Shown: in pieces, positions 1 through 6,955 of the stretch
Layout of the letters: each line of letters opens with the position of its first letter
How positions within the stretch are numbered: position 1 is the first letter of the stretch
Source: JAWODU01 sp046483125
GTDB taxonomy: Bacteria; Verrucomicrobiota; Kiritimatiellia; UBA8416; JAWODU01
Assembly: GCA_046483125.1 (NCBI GenBank)
Contig: JAWODU010000101.1
Location: 1 to 17,217, forward strand
Length of the DNA: 17,217 nt
Direction of reading: 5' to 3'
Made by a program: the position numbers and the translations under genes
The notes under the pieces: generated by a model
The model's input: only the letters and a program-made list of their open reading frames with translations
What the model was told of the DNA's origin: nothing
The model's database searches: none

Positions 1-81
1 CTGCAGTGCATGGAATCAATAACAGCGGAAGAGGTGTCGGCGACAGCGGGCGAAATGCTCGAGCAAGGCCGGCGGGGTTAA
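1..81 (+). CDS. C-terminal fragment of an unknown protein, possibly M16 peptidase
   Basis: Frame 1 is open from the left edge for 26 codons and stops at TAA 79-81. The encoded tail contains MESITAEEVSATAGEML. The pattern 'ESITAEEVSATA' resembles the closing helix of M16 (insulinase-like) zinc peptidases, where a 'V-T-x-E-D-V-x-x-V-A' helix is common close to the C-terminus. That is a resemblance only, because no catalytic motif lies inside the window. The gene runs in the same direction as the DUF4139 pair but is separated from it by about 380 bp, so it probably belongs to a different transcript. Confidence 0.4.
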   Translation: MQCMESITAEEVSATAGEMLEQGRRG

Positions 82-201
82 TTTTTCTGAAGATAAAAGG
101 AGCGGGAAACGTATTGGAGGTAAGTAGAATAGTTGAAAGTACGTTGTAATAACAGCTACTGTCAAAAGTTCTTAAAAAAATGGATGCAGGACGAGTTGGG
201 A

Positions 202-349
202 CACTTAATCGTACACTTAACCGCCACCCTTTGTCGTATACGCTTAAACGACTCTGTTGCAACGGCTGGCACATGACGAGTAAGCAGGTCGGTTAAGGGT
301 GTGCGTCCGCCGCGGCGGAAAGGGTGGCGGTTAAGAAAGCGTTTAAGTG
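202..349. repeat. Imperfect 31-bp inverted repeat with six CTTAANCG motifs
   Basis: The arms are 202-232 and 319-349. Their inner 17 bp (CTTAACCGCCACCCTTT at 216-232 and its reverse complement at 319-335) match perfectly, and the full 31-bp arms match at 26 positions. The motif CTTAANCG occurs three times forward (204-211, 216-223, 243-250) and three times in reverse complement (290-297, 328-335, 340-347). The outer two motifs in each arm are both 12 bp apart. The spacer also holds a 14-bp perfect palindrome (306-319). Candidate roles are a protein-binding array, a MITE-like remnant or a structured RNA. The sequence does not decide between them. Confidence 0.8.
306..319. repeat. 14-bp perfect palindrome TCCGCCGCGGCGGA
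   Basis: This self-complementary G/C-rich sequence abuts the right arm of the larger inverted repeat and shares its base 319. It could be a dimeric protein site or the tip of a cruciform. It is not followed by a T-run, so it does not look like an intrinsic terminator in either direction. Confidence 0.6.
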
Positions 350-463
350 TATTGAAACAGGGGAGAGAGCCAGGATGTGGTCAACCCCCTGCAAGAGAGC
401 GAATTAGAAAGAAAAGTGTGCTGTCAGCTTTAACAGAACCTAACAACAAGCGAGGAGAGAGTT

Positions 464-1603
464 ATGAAGAGACAGGGAGCGGAACTGGCGATGTTTGTAC
501 TGGGAATTGCATTTCTGGCTGTGACAGGGCTCCGGGCCGAGGCGAGAATCAAGCTGACGGCTTTGCCGGAACGAGGCGAGACATTGATCCGCCTGGACAA
601 TCCTTCGGCTACGTTGATTGAGGAGGAACGGGTGCTCACGCTTCAGCGGGGGCTGAACAAGGTGGATTTCTCGTGGAAGGGAGTAAATATCGACAGCGAT
701 TCGATCAGGCTGGCTGTCCTTTCCCACCCGGAAAACGTGCGTCTGTTGAATGTGAGCTATCCGCCGAACGAAGCGGCCCTTGTATGGGAGATCAGCAGTG
801 CGCGGCCGTGGGAAGAGAGGGTCCGCATCAGTTATCTGCTGAGCAATATAGACAGTCTTGTGACATACAAGGGTGTAGCGGGCAAGGGGGAAGAGGATCT
901 GGACCTCAAGAGTTTCATAGTACTCAGAAATTTTTCGGGCGAAGATTTTGAAATGGCGAGGGTTTTGCTGGGCGGCGGCGAGGCCTTCGATGAAGGAATC
1001 AGGCACGAGGAAACCAAGCAGATGCTTTTTCTAAAGAAAAACAATGTGCCGATCGAGAAAGTCTGGACATTCGACGCGGCCGTGAAACCGTGGGACCCGG
1101 AAGAACAGAATACGAATGTGGGTATACCGGTGAGTTACCGGATCAGAAATGACAGCAAAAGCGGGCTGGGTGAAACCGCCCTGCGGCGCGGGAAGGTCCG
1201 CGTGTTTCAGAAAGACGGTCACGGGAGCACTATCTTCCTTGGAGAAGACAACATACAGCCTGTTCCCGTCGGCGAGGAAATGGAGATATACATAGGAGAC
1301 AGCCGGGATATCGTCGTAACACAGAAAAAGATGAGAGATCGTAAAATCAACATCAGGCGCAATAAAGACAACCGCGTCGTGCTTTACGATACGGACGAGA
1401 TAATAACTGCCAAAATTGAAAATTTCAAAGACAAGGACGCCGTGTTGACGCTGGTACAGCACATCCGGGGCGAATGGGACATGGAAAAATGCAACATGGA
1501 TTATTCGAAGAAGGATGCCAACACGCTTGAGTTCGAGGTCCGCCTCAAGCCCAGGGACAGCAAGGTACTGAATATGCACTACCATCGAAGAAACGTCAGG
1601 TAG
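464..1603 (+). CDS. Secreted DUF4139-family protein (shorter paralog)
   Basis: This 379-residue protein has a probable signal peptide: a basic start (MKR), a hydrophobic stretch at about residues 8-22, and a possible cleavage after the Ala-rich LRAEA near residue 27. The ATG at 464 has a GAGGAG ribosome site at 452-457, 6 bp upstream. The mature part is a beta-rich DUF4139-type protein. It aligns along its length with the next gene, for example 'LIEEERVLTLQRGLNKVDFSW' here against 'LVREQRPLTLRRGLNSLQFSW' there. It lacks the charged middle insertion of about 60 residues seen in the paralog. No catalytic motif is visible. DUF4139 proteins have no firmly established function. The likely location is periplasmic or outer surface. 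The next gene follows after 49 bp, so the two probably form one transcript. Confidence 0.85.
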   Translation: MKRQGAELAMFVLGIAFLAVTGLRAEARIKLTALPERGETLIRLDNPSATLIEEERVLTLQRGLNKVDFSWKGVNIDSDSIRLAVLSHPENVRLLNVSYPPNEAALVWEISSARPWEERVRISYLLSNIDSLVTYKGVAGKGEEDLDLKSFIVLRNFSGEDFEMARVLLGGGEAFDEGIRHEETKQMLFLKKNNVPIEKVWTFDAAVKPWDPEEQNTNVGIPVSYRIRNDSKSGLGETALRRGKVRVFQKDGHGSTIFLGEDNIQPVPVGEEMEIYIGDSRDIVVTQKKMRDRKINIRRNKDNRVVLYDTDEIITAKIENFKDKDAVLTLVQHIRGEWDMEKCNMDYSKKDANTLEFEVRLKPRDSKVLNMHYHRRNVR

Positions 1604-1652
1604 CGAAAGTGTGGGAGTGTGAAGAATGCCGGTTAAGAAAAAGGAGACGGTT

Positions 1653-2984
1653 ATGAAACATACGTGTGTTGCGGCAGGGATGCTTATTCTGATGGCGGGT
1701 ACGGGCTGGGGCAAGATTGACCTTGTAACCCTTCCCGGGCGCGAGAGCGTACAGGTCACAATCTACAATTCGGCGGATATGACCCTTGTGCGTGAACAGC
1801 GCCCGCTCACTTTGAGAAGGGGGTTGAACAGCCTGCAGTTTTCCTGGGCCAACACGTTGATTGATCCCACAAGCCTGCAGATGACGCCGAAGGAACGCGC
1901 GGAAACGATTGATGTTTTCAATCTGACCTATCCGCCGCGGGCGCAGAATGTCGGCATATGGCGGGTCAAGAGCGGATTCAGCGGCCAGGTGCCGGTGGAG
2001 ATAACCTATCTGACGAGCGGCCTGTCCTGGCGCGCGTTTTACATGGGGACAATGGCGCCGGACGAGACCAGCATGAAATTGCAGGGCTACGTGGTGGTAA
2101 GCAATAACAGCGGCGAAGATTACGACAACGCCCGGACACGGCTTATCGTGGGCAAGGTGCATATACTTGACAGAATCTCGGAGCTGGCCCGCCGGCAGTA
2201 TCCGTACGGAAGACCCGGCGTAGTGCGGGCTCCCGAGGGCCGGGCCCGCGGGTTCGCGGGGGATAAACTAATGGCCAGGAAAGCCGTTGCCGAAATGGCG
2301 GCGATGCCCCGAATGGAACGTAAGGAAATCAGGAAGGAAGGGCTGAGTGAATATTTCCTTTATACGATAGAAGGCACCGAGAGCATACCGAACGGGTGGT
2401 CGAAGAGATTGCCGAGTTTTGAAGCCGGCGAAGTGGATGTTGTGAACCTGTACAAGTACGAAGAAAGACGCTACGGACAAAGCGTGAGGCGCTTTTTGAG
2501 TTTCAAGAACGATGAGGATCACAACCTCGGAGAGTCGCCCATACCCGGCGGGATGCTGAAGGTATACCGCGTGGCTGACAGGGAAGGGCATTTGTCATAC
2601 GAGGGACAATCCGTTTTCAAGTACATCCCGGTTGATGAAGATGTAGAGCTGAACCTTGGCGCCGTAACGGATGTGGTGGTAGAGCCGACTCTCATGGATT
2701 ACGGGACGGAATCGTATCTGTTTGACGGGAATGGAGATATTTCGGGCTGGGATGAAAAGCGGACGTTCAAAGTTGAAGCCCGGAACACGCGGCCCGTTGA
2801 CGTAAAAGTTGAAATAAAGCGAAACTTTCCGACCCAGCACTGGGATCTGGAGAAATCAGGCGATTTCGGGGAGTACGAGAAGGTAGATCTGGATACGGTC
2901 AAGTTCACCTTTGCGGTGCGGGCCGGGGAGGCCAGGGAGTTTGACTACGTGCTTACGACGAGGCATGGGAGAAGAGCTGAGTAG
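1653..2984 (+). CDS. Secreted DUF4139-family protein (longer paralog)
   Basis: This is a 443-residue protein from the ATG at 1653, chosen because AAGGAG (1641-1646) sits 6 bp upstream and because this start gives a normal signal peptide (MKH, hydrophobic residues 6-19, likely cut near WG-K). An upstream in-frame ATG at 1626 would put a charged decapeptide before it. DUF4139 features include the repeat-like N-terminus (residues about 25-70), 'LTSGLSWRAFYMG' in the middle, 'VVSNNSGEDYDNA', and a C-terminal beta domain ending in 'GEAREFDYVLTTRHG'. An Arg/Ala/Gly/Met-rich segment at about residues 175-225 is absent from the upstream paralog. The tandem arrangement suggests duplication. Its function is unknown, and an envelope role is inferred only from the signal peptide. 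Confidence 0.87.
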   Translation: MKHTCVAAGMLILMAGTGWGKIDLVTLPGRESVQVTIYNSADMTLVREQRPLTLRRGLNSLQFSWANTLIDPTSLQMTPKERAETIDVFNLTYPPRAQNVGIWRVKSGFSGQVPVEITYLTSGLSWRAFYMGTMAPDETSMKLQGYVVVSNNSGEDYDNARTRLIVGKVHILDRISELARRQYPYGRPGVVRAPEGRARGFAGDKLMARKAVAEMAAMPRMERKEIRKEGLSEYFLYTIEGTESIPNGWSKRLPSFEAGEVDVVNLYKYEERRYGQSVRRFLSFKNDEDHNLGESPIPGGMLKVYRVADREGHLSYEGQSVFKYIPVDEDVELNLGAVTDVVVEPTLMDYGTESYLFDGNGDISGWDEKRTFKVEARNTRPVDVKVEIKRNFPTQHWDLEKSGDFGEYEKVDLDTVKFTFAVRAGEAREFDYVLTTRHGRRAE

Positions 2985-3003
2985 GGAACAGGTCTGGATG
3001 ACA

Positions 3004-3031
3004 GACTACGGACTACGGACGACGGACGACG
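3004..3031. repeat. Four tandem 7-bp units (GACTACG x2, GACGACG x2)
   Basis: Units lie at 3004-3010, 3011-3017 (GACTACG) and 3018-3024, 3025-3031 (GACGACG). The array spans the end of the glycosyltransferase gene on the minus strand, encoding its last residues (SSVVRSP) and its TAG stop. Because 7 is not a multiple of 3, loss or gain of a unit would change the C-terminal tail and move the stop. It sits between two convergent genes only 21 bp apart. Confidence 0.75.
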
Positions 3032-4157
3032 AGGCTTCGTGCAGTCTGCGGTAGAGGTTCCACGTGCGTTCGGCGGTTTTCCGCCAGGAGTACCGTTTAA
3101 CCACTTCGTGTCCCCTCTTTACAAGCGAGGCCCTTAGATCTGAATCGGTGAGGGCCCTGTCGATGGCCGACAGCCATTCGTCGGTGTCGTATTTGTCTAC
3201 CAGAAGAGCTCCGTTATCAAGTACCTCGGCGAGCGAGCCTCCCGTCGAGGAAACCACCGGCGTTGAACAGGACATGGCTTCGAGCGGAGGAAACCCGAAG
3301 CCTTCATAAAAGGACGGAAACACGAACAGTTCCGCGCCCGCGTAAAGCGCCGGCAGGCGGCTGTCTTCCACGCGGCTGATCCATTTTATGGACTGAGCTT
3401 TCGGAGAGCGCTTAATCCTGTCCGCGATCCCGGTCCATTTCCACCCGGGAGCGCCGGCGATTACGAGAGTGCCGTCAAACCGGGATGTCTTTTCGAAAAG
3501 TTCGATCAGGAAGGGAATGTTTTTTCTCGGTTCCAGGGTTCCGACGGTAAGTATATACGGCTTTGAAATCCCCATCTCTTTTAAGGCGCGCAGAATTGTG
3601 TTTTCGGGGGGCGCGGTAAAATGACGGGAGTCAACACCGGGGTAAATAACTTCTACCCGCCGTGGATCGACTTGAAGAAACTGCTGTATTTCGCGGGATG
3701 AGAATTCGGATATTGTAATAATTGCATCGGATCTTCGGACGGTACGCCTGATTTTTCGCCGAAGGTATTGTTCATTTCGTTCTTCGGCGAAAAGAGGGAG
3801 TCTCATAAAGCTCATGTCGTGTATGGTTGCAATTGCCGCCGATTTGTCCGAGGCTAAAGGGGGAAGCACAAAGTTGGGAAAGTGGTACACGTCCGCCTTG
3901 CCCGCGAAACGTTGGAAAGTGGGCCAATTCAGGGTCTTCCACAATGCGCTGGCGAGGCGGCCCGGGCACCAGCGGACGGAGGTGTGGCGGGCGAACGCAG
4001 CATTCAGGGGAGCCCCCTTGCGTTTGAAGTCAAAGTAAAAGAGTGACAGCGAGTCGTTTGCACAGAGGGGGGCGAGATGGCGGACAAGCTGAGAGGTGTA
4101 CCTGCCAACCCCGGCTCTCTGGGTGACGGCGGACTGTATATCTATGCAGACTTTCAT
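3006..4157 (-). CDS. GT4-family glycosyltransferase
   Basis: This 383-residue cytoplasmic or membrane-associated GT-B glycosyltransferase should transfer a sugar from a nucleotide sugar to a glycan or lipid acceptor. The N-terminal acceptor domain has the GVGRYTSQL loop (residues 16-24) and HDMSF (113-117). The C-terminal donor domain has VGTLEPRKN (205-213) and the E-x7-E signature in EGFGFPPLEA (285-294, Glu285 and Glu293), then STGGSLAEV. These are typical of GT4 mannosyl/rhamnosyl-transferase-like enzymes of polysaccharide synthesis. Donor and acceptor cannot be read from the sequence. The ATG at 4157 has no strong ribosome site. It is transcribed divergently from grpE and converges on the DUF4139 pair. 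The C-terminal seven residues come from a 7-bp DNA repeat. Confidence 0.9.
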   Translation of the reverse strand: MKVCIDIQSAVTQRAGVGRYTSQLVRHLAPLCANDSLSLFYFDFKRKGAPLNAAFARHTSVRWCPGRLASALWKTLNWPTFQRFAGKADVYHFPNFVLPPLASDKSAAIATIHDMSFMRLPLFAEERNEQYLRRKIRRTVRRSDAIITISEFSSREIQQFLQVDPRRVEVIYPGVDSRHFTAPPENTILRALKEMGISKPYILTVGTLEPRKNIPFLIELFEKTSRFDGTLVIAGAPGWKWTGIADRIKRSPKAQSIKWISRVEDSRLPALYAGAELFVFPSFYEGFGFPPLEAMSCSTPVVSSTGGSLAEVLDNGALLVDKYDTDEWLSAIDRALTDSDLRASLVKRGHEVVKRYSWRKTAERTWNLYRRLHEASSSVVRSP

Positions 4158-4227
4158 TATTGTTACGCTGGACCATCATGCCAGAACGTCCGTTTCAAGA
4201 CCAGCGGGAACTTGAAGGGCGGGATAC

Positions 4228-4256
4228 TTGACAGGCAGACGACGGGTGCATATTCT
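4228..4256 (+). promoter_or_regulatory. Sigma70-type promoter for the grpE-dnaJ operon
   Basis: A consensus -35 TTGACA (4228-4233) and a good -10 TATTCT (4251-4256) are separated by exactly 17 bp, which predicts a transcript start near 4263. No CIRCE operator (TTAGCACTC-N9-GAGTGCTAA) and no sigma32-type box is visible. This suggests basal housekeeping transcription, with any heat control located elsewhere or mediated by the leader. Confidence 0.7.
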
Positions 4257-4280
4257 GGCTTGTTTTGTAAGGAGAGAGCC

Positions 4281-4328
4281 TTGGTACCGGTGAGACGGCA
4301 GAAGAGGAAAAGGGCAGGTACGGTGTGA
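4281..4328 (+). CDS. Possible 15-codon leader ORF overlapping the grpE start
   Basis: A consensus-like AAGGAG (4269-4274) is followed after 6 bp by TTG (4281), opening a 15-codon frame that encodes MVPVRRQKRKRAGTV and stops at TGA 4326-4328. The stop overlaps the grpE GTG start (4325-4327) in GTGTGA. This best ribosome site of the region therefore does not serve grpE directly, because the grpE frame has a TAA at 4268-4270 and no other start codon before 4325. Translational coupling is a reasonable inference. The peptide itself is very basic and unlike anything I recognise. It may instead be a chance frame. Confidence 0.35.
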   Translation: MVPVRRQKRKRAGTV

Positions 4329-4984
4329 AAAATAAAAAAGACGAAAAGGCAAAGACGGGAAAAAGCGCCGGATCAGAAGCTTCGCGGAGCGGAAGCGAGG
4401 AGCTTGCCGTGGACAAAGAAGAGAAAAGAGCCGCGCGAGGAAACGGTGAAGCAAAGGAGCGCCGGGACGCAGGCGGAAGCGGTCCGTCCCGAAAAGGGGA
4501 AGATAAGGCGTCCGGGGGCGGTGCGGCGGGTGAAGACCGGCTTCTCAGACTGCAGGCTGATTTCGAGAATTTCCGCAAGCGTACATTGCGGGAAAAAGGG
4601 GAAATATCAAGCAGGGCCAATGAGGCGCTTTTGATGGATCTTCTCCCGGTGCTGGATCATTTTGAACTGGCTTTTGAAGCGGCCCAGAGGCACGAGAAGG
4701 AATCGCACGCCTTTCTCGAGGGCTTTCGTCTGGTATGGGATCAGCTTAAGGCGGTTCTGGCGCGGTTCGGGCTTGAGGAAATAGACGCCAGGGGGAAGGA
4801 GTTCGATCCAAACCTGCACGAGGCCGTATCGCGGACGGAATCCGATACGGCAGAGGAAGATTTCGTAGCGACGCAGGTTCGCAAGGGGTACCTGCTGAAC
4901 GGCAGGCTTCTCAGACCCGCGCAGGTGGTTGTGTCGGTAGGACCGGGTGATGGGGAAGGCGTGGGGGAGAAACAGGAAGGTTAG
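4325..4984 (+). CDS. grpE: GrpE, nucleotide exchange factor of DnaK
   Basis: GrpE is the cytoplasmic co-chaperone that releases ADP from DnaK. This 219-residue form has a long, highly charged, low-complexity N-terminus (residues 1-70, rich in Lys, Glu, Gly and Ser). The dimerising helix follows with LLRLQADFENFRKR (73-86) and DLLPVLDHFELA (105-116). The C-terminal beta-wing includes FDPNLHEAV (160-168) and the closing signature GYLLNGRLLRPAQVVVS (188-204). The start is GTG 4325, because the frame is closed by a TAA at 4268-4270 and holds no other start codon. The adjacent ribosome site is weak (CAGG, 4316-4318 within GCAGG). dnaJ follows after 9 bp. dnaK is not in the window, so the usual grpE-dnaK-dnaJ order is broken here. 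Confidence 0.96.
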   Translation: MKNKKDEKAKTGKSAGSEASRSGSEELAVDKEEKRAARGNGEAKERRDAGGSGPSRKGEDKASGGGAAGEDRLLRLQADFENFRKRTLREKGEISSRANEALLMDLLPVLDHFELAFEAAQRHEKESHAFLEGFRLVWDQLKAVLARFGLEEIDARGKEFDPNLHEAVSRTESDTAEEDFVATQVRKGYLLNGRLLRPAQVVVSVGPGDGEGVGEKQEG

Positions 4985-4993
4985 GCGGTATCC

Positions 4994-6166
4994 GTGTCTG
5001 CGAAAGAAGACTATTACGAACTTCTGGGCGTAAAAAAAACGGCTTCCGGGGAGGAAATCAAAAAGGCCTACCGGAAACTCGCGATGAAATACCACCCGGA
5101 CCGTAATCCGGACGACAAGGCCGCTGAAACGAAATTCAAAGAGGTGTCTGAAGCGTACGAAGTGTTGAGCGACTCGGAGAAGAGGCGCAGGTACGATCAG
5201 TTCGGCCACGAGGGGATGAAATCGGCATTCGGGCCGGGAGGATTTGATTTCTCGAGGGATTTCACCCATGTATCGGACCTGCAGGATATACTGGGCAGTA
5301 TATTCGGCGAGGGCGGTGGTGTTTTCGAAGAATTTTTCGGTGGAGGGCGCAGGACCAGACGCGGCGGGGCGAGGCGGGGAGCCGATTTGCGTTTTGACCT
5401 CGAGATAGATCTGGAAGAGGCCGCCTTCGGTTCGCACCGGGATATTACCGTGCCCGCTACGGAGGAATGCAGACAGTGCAGCGGAACAGGGGCCGCTCCC
5501 GGCAAGGGAATGGAGACATGCAGGCATTGCGGGGGCCGCGGAGCCGTAGTGTCCGGGGGCGGATTTTTCCAGGTAAAACAGACGTGTCCGGTATGCGGCG
5601 GGACGGGGAAAATCATTCGCGATCCGTGCCGCGCATGCAAGGGTACGGGAAGGCTGAATACAAGGAAGCGCCTGTCCCTTAAGATTCCCAAAGGAGTCGA
5701 ATCGGGTTCGAGGCTCAGGCTCGCGGGAAAAGGAGAAGGCGGGGGCAGGGGCGGCCCGGCCGGAGATCTTTATGTCGTTATTCACGTCCGCGATCATGAA
5801 TTATTTCAACGGCGCCGAGAGGATCTCTACTGCGAGGTGCCGGTTCCTTTTCATATCGCGACATTGGGCGGTGAAATCAAGGTCCCTACGGTAAACGGTT
5901 ACGCCAGGCTTAAGATTGCGGCGGGCACTCAGAGCGGAAAGGTGTTCCGTCTCCGGGGAGAGGGTCTGAGGAGTGTTGAGGGTTACGGGCGTGGCGATTT
6001 GCACGTTCAGGTTCAGGTCGAGGTTCCAGTGCGGCTGAATTCGGCGCAGAAAAAGCTTGTTAAACAGCTTGGCGGGGACCTGAAGGAGTCGAGTTACAAG
6101 CGTTCCGAGGAGTTTTACAGGAAGGCCGAGGGTTTTTTCGAGCGCAGAAAGGCAATGCGTACGTGA
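4994..6166 (+). CDS. dnaJ: DnaJ (Hsp40) co-chaperone, class A
   Basis: This 390-residue co-chaperone stimulates the DnaK ATPase and delivers unfolded clients. The J domain is at residues 4-70 with HPD at 34-36. A Gly/Phe-rich linker runs at about 78-120 and carries an Arg-rich patch (119-128). The zinc domain has four CxxCxGxG motifs (Cys159/162, 176/179, 198/201, 212/215), with the second reading CRHCGGRG. The client-binding beta domains follow. All class A parts are present. Start is GTG 4994. It lies 9 bp after grpE, clearly in the same operon. The C-terminus is slightly extended and basic. Confidence 0.97.
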   Translation: MSAKEDYYELLGVKKTASGEEIKKAYRKLAMKYHPDRNPDDKAAETKFKEVSEAYEVLSDSEKRRRYDQFGHEGMKSAFGPGGFDFSRDFTHVSDLQDILGSIFGEGGGVFEEFFGGGRRTRRGGARRGADLRFDLEIDLEEAAFGSHRDITVPATEECRQCSGTGAAPGKGMETCRHCGGRGAVVSGGGFFQVKQTCPVCGGTGKIIRDPCRACKGTGRLNTRKRLSLKIPKGVESGSRLRLAGKGEGGGRGGPAGDLYVVIHVRDHELFQRRREDLYCEVPVPFHIATLGGEIKVPTVNGYARLKIAAGTQSGKVFRLRGEGLRSVEGYGRGDLHVQVQVEVPVRLNSAQKKLVKQLGGDLKESSYKRSEEFYRKAEGFFERRKAMRT

Positions 6167-6196
6167 AAAGCGAACCGTCGGTATGAGCCGGATAAC

Positions 6197-6955
6197 ATGT
6201 ACAGTTGCTGCGTTTCACCTTCTGAGTGGCATGGGAAGTTGCTTCGTCCGGGAAAGGACGAGGAACATCACCTCCTGCGCGTCCTGCGCGCTCGTCCCGG
6301 GCTGGAGGTGAGGGTGTTTGACGGGCGGGGGCGCGAGTGCACGGCAAGGGTCCGAAAGGCCTCGGGCTCCGGAGATACATCCTTACTCGAACGCGTGAGT
6401 GAAATCCGTTTCGTTGAGCGTTCCGAACCTGAAATTATTCTATTCCAGTGCGTCCCGAAAGGACGCCGCATGGATCTTGTGGTTGAAAAGGCCACTGAGA
6501 TGGGAGCAAGCGGGATCCTGCCCGTTGTTTCACAGCGGACTGCCGTGCGCCTTCCGGGCGGGGGCGGCTGTAAACGGCGGGAGAGATGGCGGCGTATCGC
6601 GGTAAGCGCGGCGGGACAATCGGGCAGGGCGTGGGTACCGGAGATCGGTGATTTCCATTCGTTCAGCGATGCCATGAAGACCGCGGGAAGTCTGGACCTG
6701 TTCGTGTTCGGCTCACTTGGCGTGAAGACGCCTTCACTTAAAACGGTTCTTACCGAAGGGCTGAGGGGGCGTGTAAGGCGGGCGGGGCTTTTAATAGGGC
6801 CGGAAGGAGACTTGACCGGGGCCGAGGCGGAGGAAGCCTCTGCTGCTGGAGGAAGGCCGGCGAGTTTCGGCAGGCTGACGATGAGGGTGGAAACCGCGTC
6901 GATTTTCGGATTGAGCTGTTTCCTGTACGAGTCAGGGGAACGGAAGCGCGGGTGA
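6197..6955 (+). CDS. rsmE: RsmE, 16S rRNA m3U1498 methyltransferase
   Basis: This 252-residue SPOUT-class enzyme should methylate N3 of U1498 in 16S rRNA using SAM. The N-terminal PUA-like domain occupies residues 1-75. The knotted SAM-binding domain shows KATEMG (98-103), LLIGPEGDLTGAE (198-210) and RVETA (230-234), which match the family's GPEGG and LRxETA motifs. The usual AAEQSGR reads AAGQSGR (138-144), a substitution of the conserved Glu by Gly. The ATG at 6197 lacks a clear ribosome site and lies 30 bp after dnaJ, so coupling to the chaperone operon is likely. dnaJ-rsmE adjacency is common in bacteria. The 3' end overlaps the opposite-strand DUF2723 gene by 24 bp. Confidence 0.92.
   Translation: MYSCCVSPSEWHGKLLRPGKDEEHHLLRVLRARPGLEVRVFDGRGRECTARVRKASGSGDTSLLERVSEIRFVERSEPEIILFQCVPKGRRMDLVVEKATEMGASGILPVVSQRTAVRLPGGGGCKRRERWRRIAVSAAGQSGRAWVPEIGDFHSFSDAMKTAGSLDLFVFGSLGVKTPSLKTVLTEGLRGRVRRAGLLIGPEGDLTGAEAEEASAAGGRPASFGRLTMRVETASIFGLSCFLYESGERKRG

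Larger units (their letters stand above)
82..463. other. Non-coding region upstream of the DUF4139 genes
   Basis: This 382-bp stretch has no credible gene on either strand. Its main content is the large inverted repeat at 202-349, listed separately. A/T-rich runs occur around 140-181. I could not find a convincing -35/-10 pair for the DUF4139 genes. A TTGAAA at 353-358 has no acceptable -10 partner at 16-18 bp. No clean intrinsic terminator follows the gene that ends at 81. Confidence 0.6.

Noticed and set aside
202..349. Integron attC-type recombination site
   Set aside because: The left arm has an ACTTAAC that fits RYYYAAC, but the right partner reads GTTAAGA, which breaks GTTRRRY. The long perfect stem also lacks the extrahelical bases of attC sites. 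No integron integrase is in the window.
4158..4324. CIRCE operator or sigma32 promoter before grpE
   Set aside because: No TTAGCACTC/GAGTGCTAA pair and no CTTGAAA/CCCCAT combination is present. The only good signal is a sigma70-type promoter.
4607..5797. Open frame of about 396 codons antisense to grpE and dnaJ
   Set aside because: It lies opposite two unmistakable chaperone genes and shows no family features or start signals.
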